Below are positions 1-7,101 of a DNA stretch of 13,282 bases, piece after piece; the stretch's first letter is position 1; each line of letters starts with the position of its first letter. Origin of the DNA: CAZBZG01 sp964496245 (lineage in GTDB: Bacteria > Planctomycetota > SZUA-567); assembly GCA_964496245.1 (NCBI GenBank), contig CAZBZG010000115.1, positions 1-13,282 on the forward strand, written 5' to 3'. The notes under the pieces are model-generated. The model was given only the letters and a program-made list of their open reading frames with translations. It had not been told where the DNA came from and searched no databases. A program made the translations under genes and the position numbers.

Positions 1-758
1 AGCCGCGCGGAAGCGTTTCCTGCCACCAGGAAGCGGCGTTCCGGCAGACGGCGGGCCACCTGCAGGAGGATTTCGACGCCCTTGATGCGCTGCGGCTTGA
101 CGAAGAGGACCGGGCCATCCGGTTGCGGACCAGCGTCCGAAGCCCGCTGTGCGAGATCGATGATGGGATGGATCACGGGCGCTTCGCGGCCGAAGAAGCG
201 CTCGATCACCCGGGCCACGTACAGGCTGTTAGCGATCACCAGGTCGGCGTTGGCATAGGCGGCGCGGAAGAGCTCGAGCGCCTTGGAGACCAGGGGCCAC
301 TTGAGACGATGGCGCCAGGAAGCGTTCCAGAAGTCCGGCCGGTCGCACGCGAGCGCGTCCCGGCCTTCGAAGAAGGTCGGGGAGATCGGTCGGTAGCCGT
401 GGAACAGGATGGCGCTCGCCGCGCCCGCCCGCTTGGCCGCAGCCACGGAGGCGGGCGCGAGACGGTTCTGCGTTAGGACCAGGTCGGGGCTGAAGGCGGC
501 GGCTGCCTCGTCCAGCACGTCCGACCAGTAGATGTTCCAGCGCAGGGTGTTGAGGTCGCTGTCCCGGATCCAGCCGGCGGACGGCAGGGGCTGGCGTTCG
601 TAGGAGAACGCGCCGTCCGTCTCGCTGGTTGTCGCCCCGGGTTCGAGCACGCGGACCGTGTGCCCGGCCGCGAGGAGCGCATCGACCGCGCCGCGCGCCA
701 CGCCGTCGGCCCCCCCCTCGGCCGACCGGTACTTGTCGAGCGAGAACAGGACCTTCAT
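1..758 (-). CDS. Glycosyltransferase, GT4-like (partial, 3' end outside window)
   Basis: Reading from an ATG at 758 gives 252 codons before the window edge cuts the gene. It starts MKVLFSLDKY and has a Rossmann-like N-terminal half with EGGADGV (residues 14-20), the glycine-rich acceptor-side loop common in GT-B enzymes. Further motifs are ILFHGY (117-122) and ADLVIANSLYVARVI (171-185), the usual 'donor-domain approach' segment. The second domain begins at VLFVKPQRIKGVEILL (217-232), matching the GT4 linker and beta-strand ending in KG. The catalytic E-x7-E region would lie beyond the edge. The expected role is transfer of a sugar from a nucleotide-sugar to a cell-surface glycan or lipid; the substrate cannot be told. 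A GGGAG ribosome site sits about 6 nt before the ATG. The start overlaps the deacetylase stop by 4 bp (ATGA), so the two are probably translationally coupled. The family call is fairly sure; the specificity is unknown. Confidence 0.8.
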   Translation of the reverse strand, partial: MKVLFSLDKYRSAEGGADGVARGAVDALLAAGHTVRVLEPGATTSETDGAFSYERQPLPSAGWIRDSDLNTLRWNIYWSDVLDEAAAAFSPDLVLTQNRLAPASVAAAKRAGAASAILFHGYRPISPTFFEGRDALACDRPDFWNASWRHRLKWPLVSKALELFRAAYANADLVIANSLYVARVIERFFGREAPVIHPIIDLAQRASDAGPQPDGPVLFVKPQRIKGVEILLQVARRLPERRFLVAGNASAR

Positions 759-1531
759 GCCGACTCCCCCAAGGCGTCGCTCGCAGCCAGGCGGGCGGCT
801 GCGGCCCGCCGGCGGCGCGCGTGGAACCAGTCGAACAGGCGCGTGGTCGTGTAGCGCAGCTTGAGCCCCGTGCGCCCGCCGTGGGCCCGGACGCGGGAGA
901 GCGCGAGGATCTGAGCCGGTCCGTGAACGGAGCCGCGCAGCGTGGTGCAGGCTGATTCGTAGCCGGCCTGTCGCACGGCCTCCTGGATGCGGGGGCTGAA
1001 GCGTCCGCGCGGATAGCAGAGCGCGCGACAGGTCTGTCCCAGACAGTCTTCCAGCATCCGGCGGCTTTCGATCAGTTCCCGTGTCGCGTCCTCGTCCGGC
1101 AGATTGGTGAGTTCCCGGTGGGTGACCGTGTGGGAACCGATCTCGATGCCGGCACCGGCGAGATCCTGGAGCGCATCGGCTGCGAGCGGCTGAAATCCGC
1201 CCGGGAGGTCGACAGGTGCCTGGCCGGTCAGGGGAGCGGCCACGGCGAAACCCGTGGCTGGGGCGGCCTCGGCCTGGAGCACGGGCAGAGCGTGGCAACG
1301 AAAGCATTCGCCCAGATCGTCAAAGGTGAGGACCGCTGCGCGCGGTGTGGAGACCTGGCTGCGGATGCGTGCACACGCGTCGCTGAGCGTCAGGATCTCC
1401 AGCCCCCAGCCGCGTAGCTGGCGGATCTGCTCTTGCAGCGTCTCGGGGGTGACGTAGAGGTAGGGCTCGTAGGCGGCATGGGTCTGGGGGGCCACCTGGT
1501 GGTACATGTAGACGGGCAGGACAATCCCCAC
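755..1531 (-). CDS. Polysaccharide deacetylase family protein (CE4-like)
   Basis: This 258-aa protein has the NodB/CE4 fold signatures in order: the N-terminal MYHQV (9-13), the TFDD motif (69-72) with the catalytic-base and metal-binding aspartates D71 and D72, and GSHTVTHRELT (132-142) supplying metal ligands H134 and H138. CYPRGRFSPRIQEAVRQAGY (172-191) follows as the arginine/proline motif 3. All expected metal ligands are present, so it is probably an active metal-dependent deacetylase acting on N- or O-acetyl groups of a polysaccharide or sugar lipid. No signal peptide is visible, which suggests a cytoplasmic substrate such as a glycan precursor. The start is GTG; an AGGAG 8 nt upstream supports it over the internal ATG at residue 9. 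The residue after TFDD is Leu instead of the common Gly. The gene lies between a methyltransferase and a glycosyltransferase on the same strand, which fits surface glycan or glycolipid modification. Confidence 0.85.
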   Translation of the reverse strand: MGIVLPVYMYHQVAPQTHAAYEPYLYVTPETLQEQIRQLRGWGLEILTLSDACARIRSQVSTPRAAVLTFDDLGECFRCHALPVLQAEAAPATGFAVAAPLTGQAPVDLPGGFQPLAADALQDLAGAGIEIGSHTVTHRELTNLPDEDATRELIESRRMLEDCLGQTCRALCYPRGRFSPRIQEAVRQAGYESACTTLRGSVHGPAQILALSRVRAHGGRTGLKLRYTTTRLFDWFHARRRRAAAARLAASDALGESA

Positions 1532-1603
1532 GGGTGATGCTCCTGGACGGCCGCTGGTGGCTCTGGGGCGCGGCTCGTGCTGCTCCGACGGGATGCCGCC
1601 CGC

Positions 1604-2251
1604 CTAGCGCGTGCAGGTGTAGCAGACGGCCGGCGGCATGTTCAGCCACACGGGCGGGCTGGTCAGCACGTGCGAGAAGTAGCGGCCGAGTTTCTGCCGG
1701 AAACGGCGGGCGCTGGGCAGGATCAGTCCGTGGAGATAGGCGAAGGTGACGAACCAGCCCTCCGGCCGCAGGACGGTCATGGTGGCTTCCAGCAGTTCGG
1801 TCTGCAGATCGTCCGAAAACGCGGCCCACGGGAGGCCGCTGATGATGCAGTCGACCTGGTCGATCTCTTCCCGGTCGCAGATGGTCCGGATGTTGGCGAC
1901 CGAGTCCTCGTACAGGGTCACGTCGGGGTGCCGTCTGCGGAAGGAGCGTGCGAATCCCGGGCTGAGTTCCACGGCCAAGAAGGCTGTCTCCGGCATGAGC
2001 GATCCCTTGATGCCTTGCGTGAAGCTGCCTGTGCCCGGACCGTATTCGACCAGGGCGCGCATGTCGGAGAAGTCGAGACCCTGGATCATGCGCCGGGCCA
2101 GGCGCGGGCTGCTGGGCGCGAGTGCGCCGGTGGCCGCGGGATTGCGGACGAGTTCTCGCAGAAAACGGGCTNNNNNNNNNNCTGCGGACAGGGGACACGT
2201 GCACGCGACCTCCACAAGACGACCGGTCTGCGGCTTGCGCAGGGGAATCAA
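1604..2251 (-). CDS. SAM-dependent methyltransferase, phospholipid N-methyltransferase (PmtA)-like; interrupted by assembly gap
   Basis: The part after the gap reads RFLRELVRNPAATGALAPSS, followed by the class I SAM-binding motif VEYGPGTGSFTQGI. Next come the acidic strand AVELSPGF, the motif-IV-like VDCIISGLPWAAF and a C-terminus PVWLNMPPAVCYTCTR. This order and the opening 'RNP..TGA.APSS' are typical of the PmtA-like group related to rRNA adenine dimethylases. The expected reaction is methyl transfer from SAM, in this group often to phosphatidylethanolamine or another membrane lipid at the inner face of the membrane. Ten N at 2172-2181 fall near the N-terminus. If that gap is a placeholder of unknown length, the frame upstream of it, and hence the start at 2251, is not reliable; only 1604-2171 is certain. 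It is the first gene of the minus-strand group that continues with the deacetylase 72 bp downstream. The lipid substrate is inferred from family only. Confidence 0.75.
   Translation of the reverse strand: MIPLRKPQTGRLVEVACTCPLSAXXXXARFLRELVRNPAATGALAPSSPRLARRMIQGLDFSDMRALVEYGPGTGSFTQGIKGSLMPETAFLAVELSPGFARSFRRRHPDVTLYEDSVANIRTICDREEIDQVDCIISGLPWAAFSDDLQTELLEATMTVLRPEGWFVTFAYLHGLILPSARRFRQKLGRYFSHVLTSPPVWLNMPPAVCYTCTR
2172..2181. other. Assembly gap (10 N)
   Basis: Ten consecutive undetermined bases lie inside the 5' part of the methyltransferase gene. A run of exactly 10 N is a common scaffolding placeholder, so the true distance across it may differ. Confidence 0.99.
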
Positions 2252-2266
2252 TGGATCCCCGATCCT

Positions 2267-2295
2267 CTGTTAGCAGAAAGGGGGATGCGGGTCAA
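2267..2295 (-). promoter_or_regulatory. Weak candidate sigma-70 promoter for the methyltransferase-deacetylase-glycosyltransferase group
   Basis: On the minus strand TTGACC (2295-2290) is followed after 17 bp by TAACAG (2272-2267). The -35 matches five of six consensus bases but the -10 only about three, so this is a tentative call based on the -35, the spacing and its place just before the first gene. Confidence 0.25.
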
Positions 2296-2654
2296 GGCAA
2301 ATGGATGCCCGCGACCGGTGAGCCGGCTGCTGCAAGGGCCTGTCTGGGTCTTCTCCGATCGTTCCGCTTGGTGTCGCTTTTCCCTACAGGGTGCGGGATA
2401 ATTCAACAGTATCTAAAGCATGTGGGGCGTTTCGCGCGGACGATATTGCTTAAGGTCATGCAATGGTTATGGTTGCGTTTTTCTTCCCCGGTAGGGTTTC
2501 TGGTGCAAGGCTTGCTGACAGATGGCGGGGTGTTCCATCCCGGAGCGCCTGTTTGACCAGCAGGGTGCTCGCGTGCCGCACGCGACCCAAAGAGAGGCAG
2601 GAGCTCTGTTGCCGGCCTGGTTGGGGCAGCGCACGAAGAGGTGGACCGCGGCCA

Positions 2655-2683
2655 TTGATTTGGTCGATGGTTTTGGAGAGAAT
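2655..2683 (+). promoter_or_regulatory. Weak candidate promoter for the beta-helix gene
   Basis: TTGATT (2655-2660) and GAGAAT (2678-2683) are separated by 17 bp. Each matches four of six sigma-70 consensus bases. Transcription would begin near 2690, leaving a leader of about 40 nt with the GAGGAGG ribosome site. Matches of this quality arise often by chance. Confidence 0.25.
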
Positions 2684-2730
2684 GGACTTGCCGGATCGTT
2701 GGCAACCCAGAGGATGCGAGGAGGACCCTG

Positions 2731-4734
2731 ATGCGCACGTGGAGACGGATTTGTTCGGTTCTGGCACTGGCGGCAGCCGGATGGCTGGCCTGCCCGTCGG
2801 TGCACGCCCTTCGCCCGATCGACGCCTGGCCCCTCAAGGACGATGACGGCGACATGGTCTCCGAGCACGACGACCGGGGGGTTGTTCTGTACGTGGATGA
2901 CGTGGGCGAGTATCCCCCGGATCCGCACGACGACGACACGCTGCGGGCCATTCTCGCAGGACTGGGACCCACATCGAACGTGACCATCGTGCTCAAGAAG
3001 CGGGGCCTGGGGATTCCCTATGCCTTGCGGGACCATTGGATCGAGATCGGCAAGAGCCAGGGGGTCGCCCATGTGACCCTGCGCGGGGAGACCGATCAGC
3101 CGCAGGACACGGTGATCGACGCTACGGGCCTCAAGCATCTCTTCGAGTTCTACAACGTGGCTGATTTCCGTCTGGCCTACATTACGTTGCGGAATGCCAA
3201 GGAAGCGTTGATCCGGATTCACGGGGAAGCATCGGCCACGGTCGCCCAGTTCCAGTTCTACCGCTGCGATCTGTTTCCCGGGACAAGTGGTGACAGCGAA
3301 GGGAGGGGCGGCGCCATCTATGCCACAGGTGATCCGGCGGAGACCGGCGGCACAGGGCATGTGACCCAGAATTGCCGGGTCGAGCATTGCCACATTGGGT
3401 TTCCCACCAAGAACGATCTCCCCATCGACGGCTGTGCCCACGGGATCCTGGTCGAGGGAGGGGTGGGCTGGGTCATCCGGCACAACCTCTTCTTCTGGAT
3501 CGCTCCGCGCGACAAGCCCGATCGTGGCGGGTACAGCGCTGGGTTGGAAACGCGCATGAACTGGGCGATCAAGTTCTGGAACCAGGCCAAGGATACCGAG
3601 ATCTATGGCAACACCTTCAACTTCTGCGAAGCCCCGATCACGCTCGGCAGCTTGAGCGAGAGCTATACCCACCCGCAGCGGCACAGCCATTTCCGGGGAC
3701 TGGTCAAGAATAACGGCTTCTACCGATATCGAAAGCTGGCTACCCGTTACTGCAATCCGCCGGTAACGATTCTCGGCATCGTGGCGGATTACCCGTTCGT
3801 GGCCTGCATCGATGCTGCGGATGAAGTCAAGATTGTACACAACTCCGGAAGTTTCTACGACGGAGGCCTCTCGCCCTGGGCCTTGTTTGATCGGGAAGGG
3901 ACCAACGGCTATATCTGCAAGAACAACTTGATGAACTCCATCATCGAGGAAATTGGCGGTGCGGATGCGGGGGCTGACATCCCCAACGTCGAGTCCCTGA
4001 ATGCCACCGGGTACGACCAGCCCGGATTTGGACCGGATGACAACGGACTGGGTTTTCACACAGCGCCGCCGAATGACGGGCATGTCGGCTGGTGGACCCC
4101 GGGCGACGCCTGGGTGGGGTGGCTGCACGACTATTGGGAATTCGATCCAATCGGTTTCTGTCCGGGTCCGGGGCCCACGTGGGGCACGCTGGGTTCGCCC
4201 ATGTACGGGCAGTACTCCCACTCCGAGATGATGCCCGATTTCCACATCAACCGCAACGACGAGACCGAGGAGAACGTGATCGACGAGGTCGAGCGGCTGG
4301 ACTACAGCTCCGATGACTGGGATACCGGCTTGCGACGCCGCTTTGTGGACGAACTCGGCGAATTGAGCCGAGAGAGCGCCGACTTCGGGTGCGACGAGTG
4401 GAACGTGGGCCGGCCCGCGTTTCAGGCCGGCGGGGGCGGCAGAGACAAGGGCCCCAAGCCCCGGTTGCCCTACAAGGGCCCCGGCAAGCGCGGTGCGCCG
4501 AGGGAGGACCAGCGCCAGGCGTGGCGCGACTATATCAAGAGCAGGAAGGAGGAGCTGGAGGAGAAGGAGCGGGCGCCGCACGAGGAGGACGAGGAAGAGG
4601 ACTGGCGTCAGGGCATCCTGGATGGCCGGAAAGGCGGCGGAGGCCGCGCGGACCCCGACGGCGGCGGCAGCCAGGGCGGTGGATTGCCCGGCACCGGCCG
4701 CGGCGGCGGCAAGCGGGGTGAGCCCCGGCAGTAG
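2731..4734 (+). CDS. Exported right-handed parallel beta-helix protein with charged Gly-rich tail
   Basis: The 667-aa product starts with a clear type I signal peptide: basic MRTWRR, hydrophobic core CSVLALAAAGWLA, likely cut after PSVHA at residue 26. A short acidic Asp-rich stretch follows (KDDDGDM, 36-42). Residues about 80-430 show the strand-turn pattern of a right-handed parallel beta-helix: VTLRGETDQPQDTVIDATGL, FRLAYITLRNAKEALIRIHG, GILVEGGVGWVIRHNLFFW, DTEIYGNTFNFC, GYICKNNLMNSIIEEI. The folded part ends near DFGCDEW (551-557), resembling the D-x-G-x-D-E motif that often closes such proteins. The last 100 residues are low-complexity: Gly/Lys/Pro-rich, then Glu-rich (605-624), then Gly/Arg-rich. 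Such folds include polysaccharide lyases and surface adhesins, but no catalytic set is evident. GAGGAGG precedes the ATG at 2731 by about 6 nt. A 704-aa open frame on the opposite strand is a GC-driven shadow. Export and fold are well supported; function is unknown. Confidence 0.85.
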   Translation: MRTWRRICSVLALAAAGWLACPSVHALRPIDAWPLKDDDGDMVSEHDDRGVVLYVDDVGEYPPDPHDDDTLRAILAGLGPTSNVTIVLKKRGLGIPYALRDHWIEIGKSQGVAHVTLRGETDQPQDTVIDATGLKHLFEFYNVADFRLAYITLRNAKEALIRIHGEASATVAQFQFYRCDLFPGTSGDSEGRGGAIYATGDPAETGGTGHVTQNCRVEHCHIGFPTKNDLPIDGCAHGILVEGGVGWVIRHNLFFWIAPRDKPDRGGYSAGLETRMNWAIKFWNQAKDTEIYGNTFNFCEAPITLGSLSESYTHPQRHSHFRGLVKNNGFYRYRKLATRYCNPPVTILGIVADYPFVACIDAADEVKIVHNSGSFYDGGLSPWALFDREGTNGYICKNNLMNSIIEEIGGADAGADIPNVESLNATGYDQPGFGPDDNGLGFHTAPPNDGHVGWWTPGDAWVGWLHDYWEFDPIGFCPGPGPTWGTLGSPMYGQYSHSEMMPDFHINRNDETEENVIDEVERLDYSSDDWDTGLRRRFVDELGELSRESADFGCDEWNVGRPAFQAGGGGRDKGPKPRLPYKGPGKRGAPREDQRQAWRDYIKSRKEELEEKERAPHEEDEEEDWRQGILDGRKGGGGRADPDGGGSQGGGLPGTGRGGGKRGEPRQ

Positions 4735-4739
4735 GCGGG

Positions 4740-4760
4740 CGCGGCCCTGATTCGGCCGCG
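4740..4760 (+). terminator. Small GC-rich hairpin after the beta-helix gene
   Basis: CGCGGCC (4740-4746) and GGCCGCG (4754-4760) form a perfect 7-bp stem with a 7-nt loop, beginning 6 nt after the stop codon. There is no T-run, so it may act as part of a termination or 3'-protection region together with the stronger hairpin just downstream. Confidence 0.4.
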
Positions 4761-4780
4761 AGCAGATGGGTGGAAACGCA

Positions 4781-4811
4781 CAGGCGCCCGGTCAGCTGGA
4801 CCGGGCGCCTG
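4781..4811. terminator. Strong hairpin between convergent genes (likely bidirectional terminator)
   Basis: CAGGCGCCCGGTC (4781-4793) and GACCGGGCGCCTG (4799-4811) are a perfect 13-bp inverted repeat around a 5-nt loop. It lies 46 bp after the beta-helix stop and 47 bp after the end of the minus-strand small gene, exactly where a shared terminator is expected. No T-tract follows on either strand, so it is not a textbook intrinsic terminator. Confidence 0.6.
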
Positions 4812-4858
4812 TCACGTGCATGGAGAGAGCGCCAGCGCTTCGCGGCAGCCGCGCGCGA

Positions 4859-5227
4859 TCAGAAGTAGGCCGAGAACATGCGCCCGAGTGCGCCGGTCAG
4901 GGGGCCGAGCGCCTGTTGCGTGGAGAGGTTGCCCAGGTTCTTGCTGCCCTGAGACTGGCGTTTGCCGCGCGGAAGGGTCTGGGTCTTGCCGAGCGTGCGG
5001 TCCATGCCACGGATGAGATCGAGGCGCGCGGCGCGGCGGCGGGTCTGGGAGATGTACCCGCCGCCGACCGGCACGGCCGGGTGAACGCCCATGCCCCCTC
5101 CGCTGTTCGTGGGCGGCGGGATGCCGGGCCCGGTGAGCCGCTGGACGGGCAGCAGGCCGGAGGGGCCTGTGCCGGGCACGTAGGTGTGGGGCGGAAACAC
5201 GCCTGTGTAGAGGCCCTGGAGCGGCAC
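4859..5227 (-). CDS. Small Pro/Gly-rich hypothetical protein
   Basis: I do not recognise this protein. With the GTG at 5227 it is 122 aa; a GGAGG 8 nt upstream decides this start. The same frame extends to a GTG at 5278 (139 aa) without a better ribosome site. The N-terminal half is rich in Pro, Gly and Val (PGTGPSG, GPGIPPPTNSGGGMG, PVGGGY), suggesting a disordered or extended segment. The C-terminal half is basic and Gln/Asn/Ser-containing (TRRRAARLDLIRGMDR, LPRGKRQSQGSKNLG) and ends LGRMFSAYF. There is no signal peptide, membrane segment or known motif. Third codon positions are almost all G or C, as in the neighbouring genes, which supports real coding. It stands alone, convergent with the beta-helix gene and ending just before the strong hairpin at 4781-4811. 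Confidence 0.55.
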   Translation of the reverse strand: MPLQGLYTGVFPPHTYVPGTGPSGLLPVQRLTGPGIPPPTNSGGGMGVHPAVPVGGGYISQTRRRAARLDLIRGMDRTLGKTQTLPRGKRQSQGSKNLGNLSTQQALGPLTGALGRMFSAYF

Positions 5228-5362
5228 GGGGAATTCCTCCCAAAGAAAACGGCCGGCGGCGGCGACTCCTGACGACACGTCGCTGCCCTTTTGGCATTAG
5301 CGGCAGGCGGAGCCCGATCTTCAGTGTTCCGTGCTGGCTGATTCCTGTGGTCTGGTTCAGAG

Positions 5363-5377
5363 CCGGGCAACCCCCGG
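5363..5377. repeat. Short hairpin beside the REP-like palindrome
   Basis: CCGGG (5363-5367) pairs with CCCGG (5373-5377) around a 5-nt loop. It is 14 bp from the larger palindrome and may be part of the same composite element. Confidence 0.3.
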
Positions 5378-5391
5378 AGGGCGCGGTATGG

Positions 5392-5415
5392 GGCACAGGC
5401 ACTCCTGCCTGTGCC
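5392..5415. repeat. REP-like perfect palindrome downstream of rho
   Basis: GGCACAGGCA (5392-5401) and TGCCTGTGCC (5406-5415) are perfect 10-bp arms around the 4-nt loop CTCC. It lies about 100 bp past the rho stop in non-coding DNA, the usual setting of dispersed REP-type elements mobilised by RAYT transposases. I recall near-identical arms recurring in environmental PVC and planctomycete genomes, but this is memory, not a search result. It could also shape the 3' end of the rho transcript. Confidence 0.5.
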
Positions 5416-5425
5416 ACGCGACACA

Positions 5426-5455
5426 AGGCCCGCCCAGGCAAGAGCGCCCGGGCCT
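5426..5455 (-). terminator. Candidate hairpin terminator for polA-coaE-rho
   Basis: AGGCCCG (5426-5432) and CGGGCCT (5449-5455) form a 7-bp stem around a 16-nt loop, 62 nt beyond the rho stop. On the minus strand the stem is followed by TTGTGT, a poor T-tract. It is weak evidence, but it is the nearest structure after the operon end. Confidence 0.35.
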
Positions 5456-5517
5456 CATCCTGATTCGTGTCTCGTGTGTCACCCACAACCGCGCGTCTCT
5501 GCACCAAGCGGGACGGG

Positions 5518-7101
5518 CTACACGTTGATGGTCAGCAGGAACTCGGCGTTCGTCTTGTGGGCCTTCATCTTGCTCTGCAGGAACTCCATGGCGTCCACGA
5601 TGTTCATGTCGTTGAGGTACTTGCGCAACACCCACATGCGGTTGAGTTCGTCCGGATGGACGATTCCCTCCTCCTTGCGGGTGCCGGACTGGTTCACGTC
5701 GATCGAAGGGTAGAGCCGGCGGTTGACGAGGCGCCGGTCCAGGTGGAGCTCGGCGTTGCCCGTGCCCTTGAACTCTTCGAAGATGTGCTCGTCGCCGCGG
5801 CTGCCCGTATCGACCAGGGCCGTGGCGATGATGGTGAGGCTCCCACCGCCCTCGATGTTGCGGGCTGCGCCGAAAAAGCGCTTGGGCTTCTGGAGCGCTG
5901 TGGCGTCGATGCCGCCGGAGAGGATCCGGCCCGAGTGGGGCGCTTCCGTGTTGTGGGCCCGGCCGAGGCGCGTGATCGAGTCGAGCAGGATCATCACGTC
6001 TTTGCCGTACTCCACCAGTCGCTTGGCTTTCTCCAGGACCATGGCCGCCACCGCGATGTGCCGGCTGGCTGGCTCGTCGAACGTGGAGGCGATGACTTCG
6101 CCGTTGACGCTCCGCGCCATCTCGGTCACTTCCTCGGGCCGCTCGTCGATCAGGAGCACGAGCAGCTCGACCTCGGGGTTGTTGGCGGTTACGGCATTGG
6201 CCACCTGCTGCAGGAGCACGGTCTTGCCGGTGCGCGGCGGGGCCACGAAGAGGGCGCGCTGGCCCTTGCCCAGCGGCACCACCAGGTCGACGATGCGCGT
6301 GGACCACTCCGAGGGATCATGCTCGAGCACGAGCCTTTCCTCGGGAAACAGCGGCGTCAGGTCTTCAAAAAGGACCCGTTCCTTGAGCTTCTCCGGCTCC
6401 TCGTAGTTGATCGCCTCCACCCGCAAAAGAGCGAAGTAGTTCTCGTTGTCCTTGGGCGGCCGGATCTGGCCGGAGACCGTGAGACCGGTGCGCATGCCGA
6501 AGCGCCGGATCTGGCTCGGCGAGATGTAGATGTCATCGGGGCAGGGGAGGTAATTGAACTTGGGACTGCGCAGGAACCCGTAGCCGTCGGGCAGGATCTC
6601 CAGGCACCCCTCGCCGTAGAGCAGGCCGTTCTGCTTGACCCGGTTCTTGATGATGGCGAAGATCAGGTCCTGCTTGGACATGGAGCCGATGCCCTCGATC
6701 GACTCGACCTTGGCGAGCTTGCGCAGCTCGGCCACGGTCATGTCCTTGAGGATGGTGATGTGCAGCTCCCCCTTCTTGATCTGCTCGTAGACCTGCTCCT
6801 GCCGCTTGCCGCGTTCCTCCCGCTGCTCCGGCGAGAGGGTCGCCTCGAAGGCCTCGTGCGCGGCCTGGGCCTGGGCCTCGCTCAGCACGCCCTCGTTGTC
6901 CTGGGGGACGGGGATGATTGCCGCGCCTCCCTTCGGCCCTCCGCTGGGCTTGGCCTCCGCCCCTCTGTTGGCGTCCGCCCCTCTCTTGGCGCCTGCCGTG
7001 CCCTTGGAGCGGGCCGGGGTGCGTTCCTTGGTCCGTTTGCCCCGGCTCGCGCTCCCGCTCTTGGTGCTCTTACCGCGATTCGATGATTTCTTTGTTGCCA
7101 T
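5518..7101 (-). CDS. rho: Transcription termination factor Rho
   Basis: This 527-aa protein is a hexameric RNA-dependent ATPase that ends transcription. Residues 1-110 are an extra low-complexity basic and then acidic extension (Lys/Ser/Arg/Gly-rich up to about 60) absent from the roughly 420-aa E. coli form. The Rho_N helical domain spans about 117-155, and the OB-fold RNA-binding domain includes LEILPDGYGFLRS (167-179). The ATPase core has Walker A APPRTGKT (287-294, K293), the LIDERPEEVTEM catalytic-glutamate segment (317-328) and Walker B VMILLDSITRLGRAHN (369-384, D374). The Q-loop region LSGGIDATALQKPKRFFGAA (394-413) and R-loop region DTGSRGDEHIFEEFKGTGN follow. All key residues are intact. 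The ATG at 7101 has AAGGA 9 nt upstream and lies inside the 3' end of coaE (32-bp overlap), so translation is probably coupled. It is the last gene of the polA-coaE-rho cluster. Identification is certain. Confidence 0.98.
   Translation of the reverse strand: MATKKSSNRGKSTKSGSASRGKRTKERTPARSKGTAGAKRGADANRGAEAKPSGGPKGGAAIIPVPQDNEGVLSEAQAQAAHEAFEATLSPEQREERGKRQEQVYEQIKKGELHITILKDMTVAELRKLAKVESIEGIGSMSKQDLIFAIIKNRVKQNGLLYGEGCLEILPDGYGFLRSPKFNYLPCPDDIYISPSQIRRFGMRTGLTVSGQIRPPKDNENYFALLRVEAINYEEPEKLKERVLFEDLTPLFPEERLVLEHDPSEWSTRIVDLVVPLGKGQRALFVAPPRTGKTVLLQQVANAVTANNPEVELLVLLIDERPEEVTEMARSVNGEVIASTFDEPASRHIAVAAMVLEKAKRLVEYGKDVMILLDSITRLGRAHNTEAPHSGRILSGGIDATALQKPKRFFGAARNIEGGGSLTIIATALVDTGSRGDEHIFEEFKGTGNAELHLDRRLVNRRLYPSIDVNQSGTRKEEGIVHPDELNRMWVLRKYLNDMNIVDAMEFLQSKMKAHKTNAEFLLTINV

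Larger units (their letters stand above)
2252..2730. other. Intergenic region between divergent genes
   Basis: These 479 bp separate the minus-strand methyltransferase from the plus-strand beta-helix gene. The stretch is less GC-rich around 2395-2480 than its surroundings. Open frames here lack the strong third-position GC of neighbouring genes, and none has a recognisable product, so I call no gene. It must hold the promoters of both flanking genes; only weak candidates are visible. No RNA gene was recognised. Confidence 0.6.

Noticed and set aside
2467..4581. 704-aa open frame on the minus strand opposite the beta-helix gene
   Set aside because: The plus-strand frame has a ribosome site, signal peptide and beta-helix pattern. 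The opposite frame has no ribosome site or recognisable domain and is explained by GC-rich codons lacking stops on the complement.
5228..5278. Longer start for the small Pro/Gly-rich gene (GTG at 5278)
   Set aside because: The GTG at 5227 has a well-spaced GGAGG, while the upstream GTG has none as good. It is kept only as an alternative.
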